64,000 bases of DNA from Microbacterium sp. XT11 (GTDB taxonomy: Bacteria; Actinomycetota; Actinomycetes; Actinomycetales; Microbacteriaceae). Positions 15,566 through 23,756 of the stretch are shown one piece after another. The position numbers were made by a program, and so were the translations under genes. The first letter of the stretch is position 1. Each line of letters begins with the position of its first letter. Location of the stretch: NCBI RefSeq assembly GCF_001513675.1, contig NZ_CP013859.1:2729081-2793080 (forward strand), in the 5' to 3' direction. The notes beneath the pieces are model-generated. The model ran no database searches, was not told the origin of the DNA, and saw only the letters and a program-made list of their open reading frames with translations.

Positions 15566-16048
15566 TCATGCCCTCGTGTCGAGCAGCTGCGCATCCGAGG
15601 AGTGGACCACTCCGCCGGATTGGTCGTATTCGCCGATCTCGCCGCCGAGGCCCGCGATCGTCTCCTGCGTGACCCGGATCGCGGCGCGCAGCCGCTGTTC
15701 GTTGACCTGCTTGAGCTGCTCGATCTCGTCGGCCAGCGCCGTCATCGCGGTGAGGTGGCCGGTGAGCACGTCGCGCCACGCGTCGGTCGGCGCGGCGTCG
15801 ATCAGCTCGCGAAGCGTGGCCGCCTCTGGCGCGCCCCACTCCTCGGCGACGGAGACGACGAGCGTGTCGCGCGCGAGGGCCGCCGTCGGCATCGCCCCGG
15901 TGATCCGCTCGATCTCGCTCACCGAGTGGGCGATCCAGCGGTTGCGTCCGCTCGCGAGGAGCATCTGCTGCACATCCAGCTTGAACAGGAGCAGTTCCAG
16001 CAGATCGCGCTCCCGCATCAGCTGCATGCTCAGGTCGTGTGCGGCCAC
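15566..16048 (-). CDS. flgN: FlgN-like export chaperone for FlgK/FlgL
   Basis: 160 residues from GTG 16048. It is almost entirely alpha-helical, with leucine-rich helices such as RERDLLELLLFKLDVQQMLLASGRNRWIA, then a second long helix ending EIEQLKQVNEQRLRAAIRVTQETI. This is the layout of FlgN chaperones, which hold unassembled FlgK and FlgL. It is the first gene of flgN-flgK-flgL-fliW, with a flagellar-type promoter 57 nt upstream and GAGG before the start. The assignment rests mainly on helical character and gene order, since FlgN sequences diverge strongly. Confidence 0.85.
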   Translation of the reverse strand: MAAHDLSMQLMRERDLLELLLFKLDVQQMLLASGRNRWIAHSVSEIERITGAMPTAALARDTLVVSVAEEWGAPEAATLRELIDAAPTDAWRDVLTGHLTAMTALADEIEQLKQVNEQRLRAAIRVTQETIAGLGGEIGEYDQSGGVVHSSDAQLLDTRA

Positions 16049-16104
16049 GGTCGGTCACCTCGTCAAGTCGGTTCAGCGCGACGGCGACGACCGTCACACT
16101 CACG

Positions 16105-16133
16105 ACTATCGCGACACCGCGCGCGGGAGTAAC
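16105..16133 (-). promoter_or_regulatory. Flagellar-class promoter of flgN-flgK-flgL-fliW
   Basis: On the minus strand AGTTAC (16134-16129), a 17-nt spacer and CGATAGT (16111-16105). Five other copies with an 18-nt spacer precede other flagellar operons in this window. The -10-like CGATAGT lies 57 nt before the flgN start. This leader has no ACGGA hairpin, unlike those of fliP, fliH, flgB and fliC. Confidence 0.75.
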
Positions 16134-16142
16134 TCGCTCCGC

Positions 16143-16160
16143 ATGGGGAGAACTCCCCAT
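16143..16160. terminator. Short hairpin after csrA
   Basis: The perfect palindrome ATGGGGAGAACTCCCCAT (7-bp stem, 4-nt loop) lies 10 nt after the csrA stop on the minus strand and just upstream of the flgN promoter. It probably ends the fliP-csrA transcript, but lacks a U tract. Confidence 0.55.
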
Positions 16161-16169
16161 CGACAGGCG

Positions 16170-16421
16170 TCAGGACGACGTGGTAACGGGCCGCAGAGCG
16201 TCGAGGAGCGCGTTCTCGGCGGCGTCGCCGGACGCAGCCGACTGCGCGGCCTCCTGGTTCGCATCGCTGACCGCCAGCACGATCTCCGCGCGGTGGATGC
16301 GCTGGTCGCGCGGGGCTTCGATCCCCACCCGAACCCCGCCAGGGGTGACCGCGAGGATGGTGACCGTGATGTCGTCGCCGATCTTGATGCTCTCGTTCGC
16401 GCGCCGTGTCAGCACCAGCAT
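16170..16421 (-). CDS. csrA: CsrA, carbon storage/flagellin translational regulator
   Basis: 83 residues from ATG 16421. The start [18 protein letters not shown] and the block [18 protein letters not shown] are nearly canonical CsrA, including the RNA-binding arginine in LTRR and the IHR-E motif. Residues beyond about 55 form an Ala/Asp/Glu-rich tail longer than usual (61-75 residues is typical). CsrA dimers bind ANGGA in hairpin loops and block ribosome access. The gene is last in fliP-fliQ-fliR-flhB-flhA-csrA. Its own leader has a GCC/GGC hairpin with loop ACGGAA just before the ribosome-binding site, suggesting autoregulation. Confidence 0.95.
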   Translation of the reverse strand: MLVLTRRANESIKIGDDITVTILAVTPGGVRVGIEAPRDQRIHRAEIVLAVSDANQEAAQSAASGDAAENALLDALRPVTTSS

Positions 16422-16428
16422 GAGTTCC

Positions 16429-16440
16429 GCCTTCCGTGGC
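16429..16440 (-). promoter_or_regulatory. Putative CsrA-binding hairpin in the csrA leader
   Basis: On the minus strand a 3-bp GCC/GGC stem encloses ACGGAA, and the 3' arm runs directly into the purine-rich GGCGGA ahead of the csrA ATG (8 nt further). ANGGA in a loop next to the ribosome-binding site is the standard CsrA target. The stem is short, so on its own this site is modest evidence. Confidence 0.5.
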
Positions 16441-16492
16441 TTGTGCGCCTCTGCGCCGTCCCGAGCATCAATGTAGCGTCTTTCGCTCGTAT

Positions 16493-18607
16493 TCAAGGAG
16501 AACTTGCAGATGGCGCGCCTGATCGGACGGGGTCGCCCGGCGACGCCGCGGTCACGGGAAGCGCGGGGTGAGCCAGCCGGATCACGCCGATCACGTCGGC
16601 GGCGTGACCACCGGCGGCGGCCTCGTCGTAGGAGAGCACGGGGAGACCGCCCACCTGCGAGGAGAGCAGTCGGCGCACCGCCGGCCGCAACGACGGAGCG
16701 CACACGAGCACGGGCTCCGCTCCGGTCCGGTCGAGGTCGGCGACCATCCGCCGCGCGCTCTCGAGCAGCTGCGCGGTGGTGTCCGGCGGCAGCACGATCT
16801 GCGCGTCGCCGTCGATCACGCGCAGGCCCTCGAGCATCTGCTGTTCGAGAAGAGGGTCGATCATGAGGACCCGCAGCCTGCCGTCCTCGGCGAACCGCGA
16901 CGCGATCGCGGGCCCCAGAGCCGATCTCGCCGCCTCGATCAGCCCCGCGGTGTCGGTGGACACCCGGCCGCGCAGCGCCAGCGCCTCGTAGATGCGCGCG
17001 AGGTCGTTGATCGGCACCCGCTCGGCGAGCAGACCGGACAGCACCCGCTGGATAGCCGAGAGGGAGAGCACGCCGGGGGTCAGCTCCTCGACCGTCGCCG
17101 GGCTGGACTGTGCGAGGTGCTCTGTGAGCTGCCGCACGTCTTCGAGCGAGAGCAGCCGGTCGGCGTGCCCCTGCACGAGGTCGGAGAGGTGGGTGATGAT
17201 GACGCTCACGCGGTCGATGACCGTGGCACCGGCGATATCCGCCGCGTGCGTGAGCTCGGCGGGTATCCATCGTCCTGGGAGCCCGAAGACGGGATCGACC
17301 GCCTCTATGCCGGGGAGGTCGTCCAAGCCCGTGCCCAGCGCGAGCACGTGACCGCGTGGCACGGACCCTCGGCCTGCCTCGACGCCCGCGATGAGGATCG
17401 CGTACGTCTGTGGAGGGAGCTCGACGTTGTCGCGCGTGCGCACGGGCGGCATCAGGATGCCGAGATCGAGGGCGAGCTTGCGTCGGAGCGCCTTGACGCG
17501 CACCAGCAGATCCCCCTCTCCCCCGGAGGCCAGATCGAGGATGTCGGGCGACAGCGAGATCTCGAGCGCGTGCACGCGCATGCGGTCCATGAGCTCGTCT
17601 GGTCCCTCTGCGGCCGCATCGGCCGCCCGAGTCCTCGCCGCTTCCGCATCGATCGCCGCCTCCCCCGCCTCGCGGGCACGTACGCGCGACGCCGCGAACA
17701 GGAGCACGATGCCGATCGCGACGAAGACGAGGAGGGGCATCCCCGGGATGAAGCCCATGGCGACCGCGGCCGCTCCGGTGATCATCAGCGCCGTCCTCGA
17801 CTGCATCAGCTGCCGGCCGGCGGCCTCGCCCATCTCGGCCTCGGCGTTCTCGCGTGTCACGATCATCCCGGTCGAGACCGCCATGAGGAGCGCCGGGATC
17901 TGCGTGACGAGACCGTCGCCGATCGTCAGGATGCTGTACGTCTGCAGGGCGTCGGTGACCTCCATGCCGTGCTGGACCATGCCGATGACGATGCCGCCGA
18001 CGAAGTTGATGACGACGATCACGATGCCCGCTATCGCGTCTCCCTTGACGAACTTCGATGCCCCGTCCATCGCACCGTAGAAGTCCGCTTCCGCAGCGAC
18101 CTCTGCGCGGCGCTGGCGCGCCTCCGTGTCGGTGATGAGCCCCGCGTTCAGGTCGGCGTCGATCGCCATCTGCTTCCCCGGCATCGCATCGAGGGTGAAT
18201 CGAGCTCCCACCTCTGCGACGCGTTCGGCGCCCTTGGTGACGACGACGAACTGGATCACGGTCAGGATGAGGAAGATCACCGCACCGATCACGAGCGAAC
18301 CGCTGATGGTGATCTGCCCGAACGCCTGGATGACCTGACCGGCGTGGGCCTCGCTGAGCACGAGGCGCGTCGAGGCGACGTTCAGACCGAGCCGGAAGAG
18401 GGTCGCGACGAGCAGCAGGCTGGGGAAGACCGAGAAGTCGAGCGGCTTCTTCACGAACATCGCCGTGAGCAGGATCAAGAGCGCGAACGAGATGTTCGTC
18501 ACGATCAGGACGTCGAGCAGAGGGGTCGGGATCGGCACGATCAGCAGCAGGATGATCCCGACCACTCCGACTGGAACGGCCGCCTTGGACAGCAGCGGGG
18601 CGAACAT
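16493..18607 (-). CDS. flhA: FlhA, flagellar export gate protein
   Basis: 704 residues from ATG 18607, chosen for GAAGGAG upstream; an in-frame GTG at 18640 is less likely. The N-terminal half has about eight hydrophobic segments and the FHIPEP-family blocks ([36 protein letters not shown], the cytoplasmic loop after residue 145, and [16 protein letters not shown]). The C-terminal half is the cytoplasmic substrate- and chaperone-binding domain. FlhA is the nonameric ring of the type III export apparatus. It lies 29 nt downstream of flhB and 71 nt upstream of csrA. The length is normal. Confidence 0.96.
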   Translation of the reverse strand: MFAPLLSKAAVPVGVVGIILLLIVPIPTPLLDVLIVTNISFALLILLTAMFVKKPLDFSVFPSLLLVATLFRLGLNVASTRLVLSEAHAGQVIQAFGQITISGSLVIGAVIFLILTVIQFVVVTKGAERVAEVGARFTLDAMPGKQMAIDADLNAGLITDTEARQRRAEVAAEADFYGAMDGASKFVKGDAIAGIVIVVINFVGGIVIGMVQHGMEVTDALQTYSILTIGDGLVTQIPALLMAVSTGMIVTRENAEAEMGEAAGRQLMQSRTALMITGAAAVAMGFIPGMPLLVFVAIGIVLLFAASRVRAREAGEAAIDAEAARTRAADAAAEGPDELMDRMRVHALEISLSPDILDLASGGEGDLLVRVKALRRKLALDLGILMPPVRTRDNVELPPQTYAILIAGVEAGRGSVPRGHVLALGTGLDDLPGIEAVDPVFGLPGRWIPAELTHAADIAGATVIDRVSVIITHLSDLVQGHADRLLSLEDVRQLTEHLAQSSPATVEELTPGVLSLSAIQRVLSGLLAERVPINDLARIYEALALRGRVSTDTAGLIEAARSALGPAIASRFAEDGRLRVLMIDPLLEQQMLEGLRVIDGDAQIVLPPDTTAQLLESARRMVADLDRTGAEPVLVCAPSLRPAVRRLLSSQVGGLPVLSYDEAAAGGHAADVIGVIRLAHPALPVTAASPGDPVRSGAPSASSP

Positions 18608-18636
18608 GCGTGCGATCTCCTTCGTCGGTGTCCTGG

Positions 18637-19737
18637 TCACAGTCCGCGGTCACGGGTCGCGGCGAACGGCATGGTGTGCACTCCACGCGCAGAACCGCGC
18701 CGTGCAAGGTGGTCGATGAATGCGAGCACCTGCGCGACCGCGGTGTAGAGGTGCTCGGGGATCTCGTGGCCGATCTCGCACGCGGCGTGCAGGGCCCGGG
18801 CGAGCGGCACGTCCCGGATCATCGGCACTCCCGCCTCTGCGGCACGCTCGCGGATCTTCTGCGCGACCACGCCTTTGCCCTTGGCGACGACGCGCGGCGC
18901 GGACTTGCCCGGCTCGTACCGGAGCGCCACGGCCACGTGGGTGGGATTGAGCAGCACGACGTCGCTGTCGCCGACCGCCGCGATCATGCGGTTGCGGCTG
19001 AGCGCGAGCTGGCGTGACCGTCGCTGGGAGCGCACGAGCGGATCGCCCTCGGTCTTCTTGTGCTCGTCCTTCGCCTCCTGCTTCGTCATGTGCGTGTGCA
19101 TGCGGTTGCGACGCACGACGACCGCGACGTCGAGCGCCGCGAGCACCACGCCGACGACCACGGCGACCTGCAGCAGTGCCGCGGCTCCGCCCGCCGCCTG
19201 CTCCAGCAGCCACGTCACGTCATGACTCCCGCTGGCGATCAGCACGGGGACGAGCCCGGAGATCACCGCCCACAGCGCGCCTCCGATCGCGGCCGTCTTG
19301 AGCAGCGCCTTCGCCCCCTCCCACAGAGCGTGTGTCCCGAAGACGCGCTTGAGTCCCGCGACGAGGTCGAACTGCTCGGTGCGCACGGTCAGCCCTCGCA
19401 GGTGGATGCCGCCCTGCAGCACCGCCGTCCCGACCGTCGCGAGCAGCACGACGACGAGCAGCGGGATCAGCACCGGGCCCAGCGCCGCCACGCCCGCATC
19501 GAGCGCCTGGAGCGCCTCTGCCGCGGATGGGTGCGCGGACACGCGCACCACGCGCAAGGAGAGCTCCGTCGCGGCACGCGCCGCGGCGTCGATCGTCGGC
19601 GCCGCCATGACACCGGCCGCGCCGATGCATACCCAGGCAGTGAAGTCCTGGCTGCGCCCGATGCGACCCTTCCTCCTGGCCTCGCGAAGGCGCCGCTCGG
19701 TGGCCCGTTCGGTGCGCTCCCCGCCTCCTCCGCTCAT
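18637..19737 (-). CDS. flhB: FlhB, flagellar export switch protein
   Basis: 366 residues from ATG 19737, which overlaps the fliR stop (ATGA). The N-terminus is Ser/Gly-rich and basic ([25 protein letters not shown]), then come four hydrophobic segments and the cytoplasmic domain with the self-cleaving NPTH motif ([18 protein letters not shown]) at about residue 272. Autocleavage between N and P switches export from hook to filament substrates. FliK, the ruler that triggers the switch, is encoded at 28142. The C-terminal extension past HLA is short. Confidence 0.96.
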   Translation of the reverse strand: MSGGGGERTERATERRLREARRKGRIGRSQDFTAWVCIGAAGVMAAPTIDAAARAATELSLRVVRVSAHPSAAEALQALDAGVAALGPVLIPLLVVVLLATVGTAVLQGGIHLRGLTVRTEQFDLVAGLKRVFGTHALWEGAKALLKTAAIGGALWAVISGLVPVLIASGSHDVTWLLEQAAGGAAALLQVAVVVGVVLAALDVAVVVRRNRMHTHMTKQEAKDEHKKTEGDPLVRSQRRSRQLALSRNRMIAAVGDSDVVLLNPTHVAVALRYEPGKSAPRVVAKGKGVVAQKIRERAAEAGVPMIRDVPLARALHAACEIGHEIPEHLYTAVAQVLAFIDHLARRGSARGVHTMPFAATRDRGL

Positions 19738-20495
19738 CGGACGACTCCGACGAGCAGCCGGACGGCGTCCTCGGCCAGCGCCGCGACGACACCGGGGTGC
19801 GCCGCGAAGACGAAACCGACGAGCAGGAGTGTGAGCCCGATCTTCACAGGGAAGCCCAGGGCGAAGGCGTTCAGCGCAGGAGCGACCCGTGTCACGAGAC
19901 CGAGCCCGATGTCGGCGAGGACGAGGACGATGAGCAGCGGCCCGGCGATCTGGACGGCGCTGAGCATCATCTGCCCCGCCGTGACCGCGAGGGCCTCCGC
20001 AGGCCGCTCGAGCGTGACGGCGCCGGAGACGGGGATCGCGTCGAACGAGCGGAACAGTCCGGCGAGCACGAGCTGGTACCCGTCTGAGGCGAACAGCAGC
20101 AGCAGCGCTGTGAGCTGGAAGAGCCGCGTGAACTGCGCGCCGTTGACGGCCATGCCGGGGTCGAAGGCCTGCGCGAGCTGGAAACCGCCGAACGAGTCGA
20201 CGAGGTGTCCGGCGCCCTGCACCGCGCTGAAGAGCACGAGCACGAGGAACCCGAGCAGCAGACCGGTGAGCGCCTGGCCTGCGAGCGCGAGGAGGAAGCC
20301 GCCCGTGTCCAGCCGGGTGTACCCCGGCGTCACGACGGGCGACACGGCGAGGGCCAGTGCCGCGCCCAGCATGGCGCGCACGCGCATCGGGATCGAGGCG
20401 TGGCTGAACGGCGGCGCCACGACGAGGAAGGCCGTGATGCGCACGCACGCGAGAGCCGTGGCCTCGAGCCACACGAAGTCGATCGGGATGTGCAT
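19734..20495 (-). CDS. fliR: FliR, flagellar export gate protein
   Basis: 253 residues from ATG 20495. Six or so hydrophobic segments cover the whole length. Family features are RITAFLVVAPPFSHASIPMRVRAMLG, the LDSFGGFQLAQAFDPGMAVNGAQ region and the C-terminal DIGLGLVTRVAPALNAFALGFPVKIGLTLLL. FliR closes the FliP5-FliQ4-FliR1 export channel. Its ATG overlaps the fliQ stop by 1 nt and its stop overlaps flhB by 4 nt, so it is translationally coupled on both sides. Confidence 0.96.
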   Translation of the reverse strand: MHIPIDFVWLEATALACVRITAFLVVAPPFSHASIPMRVRAMLGAALALAVSPVVTPGYTRLDTGGFLLALAGQALTGLLLGFLVLVLFSAVQGAGHLVDSFGGFQLAQAFDPGMAVNGAQFTRLFQLTALLLLFASDGYQLVLAGLFRSFDAIPVSGAVTLERPAEALAVTAGQMMLSAVQIAGPLLIVLVLADIGLGLVTRVAPALNAFALGFPVKIGLTLLLVGFVFAAHPGVVAALAEDAVRLLVGVVR

Positions 20496-20770
20496 CAGCC
20501 GCCGTCCAGCAGCGATGGGATGCGCGCGAACAGCTCGTTCGTGAAGGCGACGGTCTCCGAGATCATCCAGTGCCCGCACACGAGGAGCGCGATGCCGACG
20601 GCGACGAGCTTCGGGACGAACGAGATCGTCATCTCCTGCACCTGAGTGACCGATTGCAGCAGCGAGATCGCGAAGCCGACCGCGAGCGCGGTGAGAAGCA
20701 GTGGTGCGCAGAGCTTCGCCGCGAGCAGCAGCGCCGACTGTCCGATGTCGATGACGGCCTCTGGGCTCAT
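20495..20770 (-). CDS. fliQ: FliQ, flagellar export gate protein
   Basis: 91 residues from ATG 20770, the exact FliQ length. Two hydrophobic hairpin helices (LLLAAKLCAPLLLTALAVGFAISLLQ and LVAVGIALLVCGHWMI) flank the conserved VTQVQEMTISFVPK. It is part of the export channel. It overlaps fliP by 4 nt and fliR by 1 nt. A longer open frame upstream of the ATG is antisense-like sequence inside fliP and is ignored. Confidence 0.96.
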   Translation of the reverse strand: MSPEAVIDIGQSALLLAAKLCAPLLLTALAVGFAISLLQSVTQVQEMTISFVPKLVAVGIALLVCGHWMISETVAFTNELFARIPSLLDGG

Positions 20771-21606
20771 CCCGTACCCCCGTCGTACGACTGCACGAGA
20801 GCCGTGATGACCATGCCCCAGCCGTCGATCAGGAGGAACAGCAGGATCTTGAAGGGCAGCGAGATCATGACCGGCGGGAGCATCATCATGCCCATCGACA
20901 TCAGCGCACTGGCGACCACGAGGTCGATAACGAGGAAGGGCACGAAGATCACGAAGCCGATGAGGAAGGCCGCGCGCAGTTCGCTGAGCATGAACGCCGG
21001 CACGAGGGTCTGCAGGGGGATGTCCGACGGGTCGGCGGGGTTCTCCAGCTGCGCGGCCCTGTGCATCAGGGCGATGTCCTCCTCGCGCGTGTACGACAGC
21101 ATCCAGTGACGCAGCGGCTCCTGCGCCAGCTCGAAGGCGCGCCCGAAGTCGACCTGGCCCGCCGTGAAGGGGCTCACCGCCACCGTGTTGATGTCGGTGA
21201 GCACGGGCCACATGATGAACAGCGTCAGGAACAGGCTCAGGCCCGCCAGCACCTGGTTCGGCGGGATCGACGGCAACGACAGGGCGTTGCGGGTGAGCGC
21301 GAGCACGACGAAGATCTTGGTGAAGCTCGACATCATCAACAGCAGCGCAGGCGCGACGCTGAGCACCGTGATGCCCAGCAGCGTCATGATGCTGTCGGAC
21401 GGCGTTCCGTTGATCCCGTTGATCGTCACGCCGCCGTCTCCGCCTTCGGCGTGGACGGCGAGCCGGGTGCTCGCGTGTGCGGCGCCGGCCTGCAGGAGGA
21501 CCGCCGCGGCGGCGATCGTCCCGGCGGCGCCGGCGAGCACCGATGCCCTGCGCCGTGCACCGCTCGGACGGCGAGGCGGCACGGCTCTCGCGGCGGTTTC
21601 GGGCAC
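20767..21606 (-). CDS. fliP: FliP, flagellar export gate protein
   Basis: 279 residues from GTG 21606, with GGGAG upstream. An N-terminal signal-like hydrophobic segment (VLAGAAGTIAAAAVLLQAGAAHA) precedes the core, as usual for cleaved FliP. The core has MMSSFTKIFVVLALTRNALSLPSIPPNQVLAGLSLFLTLFIMWP and the C-terminal FVIFVPFLVIDLVVASALMSMGMMMLPPVMISLPFKILLFLLIDGW spread over residues 85-265. It is the first gene of fliP-fliQ-fliR-flhB-flhA-csrA, behind a flagellar-class promoter and a leader with a conserved ACGGATC hairpin. Confidence 0.96.
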   Translation of the reverse strand: MPETAARAVPPRRPSGARRRASVLAGAAGTIAAAAVLLQAGAAHASTRLAVHAEGGDGGVTINGINGTPSDSIMTLLGITVLSVAPALLLMMSSFTKIFVVLALTRNALSLPSIPPNQVLAGLSLFLTLFIMWPVLTDINTVAVSPFTAGQVDFGRAFELAQEPLRHWMLSYTREEDIALMHRAAQLENPADPSDIPLQTLVPAFMLSELRAAFLIGFVIFVPFLVIDLVVASALMSMGMMMLPPVMISLPFKILLFLLIDGWGMVITALVQSYDGGTG

Positions 21607-21633
21607 GGTGGCGCTCCCAGGAAGGTGACATGG

Positions 21634-21672
21634 CCTATCCGTAGCCGTGGGGGCGAGCGATCCGTGCTCGCC
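21634..21672 (-). promoter_or_regulatory. fliP leader with putative CsrA-binding hairpins
   Basis: On the minus strand a perfect 7-bp stem (arms GGCGAGC and GCTCGCC) encloses loop ACGGATC (21652-21672), 4 nt downstream of the -10 box. A second site CTACGGATAGG (21634-21644) can form a short GGC/GCC stem and resembles the selected CsrA consensus. The first hairpin recurs with the same loop in the fliH and flgB leaders. Confidence 0.65.
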
Positions 21673-21676
21673 GTCG

Positions 21677-21707
21677 ACTATCGCGACGCGGCGGGCCCGC
21701 GGTAACC
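21677..21707 (-). promoter_or_regulatory. Flagellar-class promoter of the fliP operon
   Basis: Minus-strand GGTTAC (21707-21702), 18-nt spacer, CGATAGT (21683-21677). It is preceded by GTCG at the -10 as in four other copies. The start codon of fliP is 71 nt downstream. This is one of the six copies that define the element. Confidence 0.8.
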
Positions 21708-21719
21708 GCGCCGTACGCG

Positions 21720-22172
21720 TCAGGCCACGGGGCGCAGGACCTGCTCTCCGTCGGGGTCGGTGCCTGCCCGTGCGGCATCCGCGTCGTCGCCGGCATCCGC
21801 ATCTGCGCCGGTACCGAGTTCGTCCGGCCCGACCTCGGCGAGCGTCTCCTGCGTGTCCACCACGCTCACTCCGTGCTCCGTCACTCCGAGGACGTAGCGG
21901 ATGCCGCCGAACTCCGCCACCACCAGCTGTGCCCGACCTCCGAGGCCGGCACGCGCCACCACGGAGATGCGTTCAGCTCGCGGGCGTCGCGCAGATCCGC
22001 TGCGCGGGGCGCGCCGTCGAGCCCAGCCGGCCAGACGAGAGGGGACGAGTTCCGACAGCGGGCTGGTTCCCTTCGCCTGGCTCTTCTGCAGACGCCGGCT
22101 GAGGAACACCAGCAGCGCGAGCACCGCGCCGAGAGCCACGACCGCGCGCAGGGCGATGAGCACGTCCTCCAC
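21720..22172 (-). CDS. fliO: FliO-like flagellar export protein
   Basis: 150 residues from GTG 22172. One N-terminal hydrophobic segment (VLIALRAVVALGAVLALLVFLSRRLQ) is followed by a cytoplasmic domain with the short beta-sheet core typical of FliO (ERISVVARAGLGGRAQLVVAEFGGIRYVLGVTEHGVSVV) and an acidic Ala/Asp tail. FliO helps assemble the FliP-FliR complex. It ends the flbD-motA-motB-fliM-fliN-fliO operon, and fliP follows behind its own promoter. FliO sequences are weakly conserved, so context carries much of the call. Confidence 0.88.
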   Translation of the reverse strand: MEDVLIALRAVVALGAVLALLVFLSRRLQKSQAKGTSPLSELVPSRLAGWARRRAPRSGSARRPRAERISVVARAGLGGRAQLVVAEFGGIRYVLGVTEHGVSVVDTQETLAEVGPDELGTGADADAGDDADAARAGTDPDGEQVLRPVA

Positions 22173-22173
22173 G

Positions 22174-22830
22174 TCAGGCGACCTCCGCGCCGTCGAGGAT
22201 GCGGTCGACGCGGATCGCGAAGTCCCCCTCCGCCACGACGACCGTGCCGTGCCCGATGAGACGCCCGTTGAGTCTGATGTCCGCCGGCGATCCGGCCGCG
22301 CGGTCGAGCTCGACCACGCGGCCGGGCTCCAAGGCGAGCACATCGCGCACGGGCATCCGCGTGCGCCCGATCTCCACGACGAGCTCCATCTCGACACCGG
22401 CGATGCGGCTCAAGCGCTGCGGGGCTCGCGCGACGGCCCCGTCGGCACCGTCGATGCGCACGGCAGCACGCGCCACGACAGCCCCATCGGCGTCGACCAG
22501 ATCGAACACCTGAGTGCCCGCGTCGGTGAACACGTCGGCGGCGTCGACCAGGACGGCCTCGCCCAGCGCACCGGGCCCGAGCACGGCGACGGCGGAGTCG
22601 AGGACCGGATGCAGCCGGTCGACGAGTGGCGCGGCGTCCGATCCGTCCTCGAGACGCGACGGTTCGACGATCTGGAGCGCGATGCGCGCCCCGGGGGTGC
22701 CCGCGAACGTCGCGACCACGGCGTCTCCCGCCGCACCGGGATCGGTCGACGGTTCGGGGATCACGGGGAATCCGAAGGGCAGCCTGCCTGCGATGGCCGC
22801 GGCGACCGCCGTCTCGTGGAACGTGCTCAT
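22174..22830 (-). CDS. fliN: FliN, flagellar motor switch protein
   Basis: 218 residues from ATG 22830. The C-terminal SpoA domain (residues 135-215) has the FliN core: LVVEIGRTRMPVRDVLALEPGRVVELDRAAGSPADIRLNGRLIGHGTVVVAEGDFAIRV. The N-terminal 130 residues resemble the CheC-like part of FliY-type proteins only weakly and lack recognisable CheC phosphatase motifs. FliN forms the bottom of the C-ring with FliM and binds FliH. It overlaps fliM by 1 nt (TGATG). Confidence 0.93.
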   Translation of the reverse strand: MSTFHETAVAAAIAGRLPFGFPVIPEPSTDPGAAGDAVVATFAGTPGARIALQIVEPSRLEDGSDAAPLVDRLHPVLDSAVAVLGPGALGEAVLVDAADVFTDAGTQVFDLVDADGAVVARAAVRIDGADGAVARAPQRLSRIAGVEMELVVEIGRTRMPVRDVLALEPGRVVELDRAAGSPADIRLNGRLIGHGTVVVAEGDFAIRVDRILDGAEVA

Positions 22831-23756
22831 CAGTGGGTGTCCTCCAGTGTGGTCGTGATGCGGCAGGTCAGTCGGGAGCCCCGCACTCCCGGGGTCGCCC
22901 GTGCGACGGTCGTCGCCCCCGCGACGAGTTCGAACGGGAGCGTCTCGGGGTGCGGGAGGCGCAGCAGGTCGCCGGGCGCGAGGTCGAGGACCTCTCCTGC
23001 GCCGATCGTCATCGGTTCGAGCCTGAGCGTGAGTTCGAGCGGGGCGCCGTGCACCTGCGCGAGCGTGTGTGACGGCTCGTGCGCCGGTGCCGCATCAGGA
23101 GCGGTCGCCGCCAGGCGGTCGACGACCGCGGACGCCGGGAGCATCACCGTCGCGCGGGTCTCCGTCTCGCCCAGACGCATCGCGTACCGGGCGACGATCA
23201 CCGCCGCCGATGCCGAGACCACCTGCATGTACTGGGGGTTGTAGTGCACGGCCGCGAATCGCGGCGCGCCCGGAAGCACCGCGGCGAGGCTGGCATGCAG
23301 GTGCTCGAACGTGCCCTCCATGAGATGACGCACGAGAGCCAGTTCGATGGGCGTGAACGTCCGCGCCTCGGGAAGCGCCGAGGTTCGCCCGCCCATCATC
23401 TGCACGACCCACAGGAGCGCGCTGTCGAGGGCGAACTGCACGATGCAGGGCTCCTCGCGATCGTCGAAGGCACCGGCGACCAGGGCGGTCGTCGCCGGCA
23501 GGCTCTCGGCGTACTCCTCGTACGTCACCACCTCGACGCGATCGAGCGAGAGGTGAGTGCGCACCCGGATCTTCGCGGTGAGCTGCGATGACCAGAGCCG
23601 GGCGAACGACTCGAAGGCGGCCTCCAGATGACGGATGCTCTCGCGTCCGAGCTGGGCCGGACGCGAGAAGTCGTACTCCGGGTACCGCGCCGACGCGTCC
23701 TGCGCGGCGGCTTCCCTGGCATCGGCGGTCGCCGTCTTGGCTGTCATGTCCCTCAT
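22830..23756 (-). CDS. fliM: FliM, flagellar motor switch protein
   Basis: 308 residues. EYDFSRPAQLGRESIRHLEAAFESFARLWSSQL matches the FliM middle-domain start, followed by VEVVTYEEYAESLP and FAVHYNPQYMQVVSASAAV, and a C-terminal SpoA domain. The N-terminus before YDF is Ala-rich and lacks a clear CheY-binding LSQxEID motif. No che genes are present in the window, so switching may use another input or genes elsewhere. ATG 23756 overlaps the motB stop by 4 nt. Confidence 0.93.
   Translation of the reverse strand: MRDMTAKTATADAREAAAQDASARYPEYDFSRPAQLGRESIRHLEAAFESFARLWSSQLTAKIRVRTHLSLDRVEVVTYEEYAESLPATTALVAGAFDDREEPCIVQFALDSALLWVVQMMGGRTSALPEARTFTPIELALVRHLMEGTFEHLHASLAAVLPGAPRFAAVHYNPQYMQVVSASAAVIVARYAMRLGETETRATVMLPASAVVDRLAATAPDAAPAHEPSHTLAQVHGAPLELTLRLEPMTIGAGEVLDLAPGDLLRLPHPETLPFELVAGATTVARATPGVRGSRLTCRITTTLEDTH

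Noticed and set aside
12785-16132. A 1115-codon open frame on the plus strand opposite fliW-flgL-flgK-flgN
   Set aside because: It is the antisense shadow of four well-identified genes in GC-rich DNA; its composition is low-complexity Arg/Ala/Gly/Ser and it has no motifs.
16170-18707. An 845-codon minus-strand frame that contains csrA at its end
   Set aside because: Only the last 83 codons, from the ATG at 16421, are real; the rest is the wrong frame of flhA.
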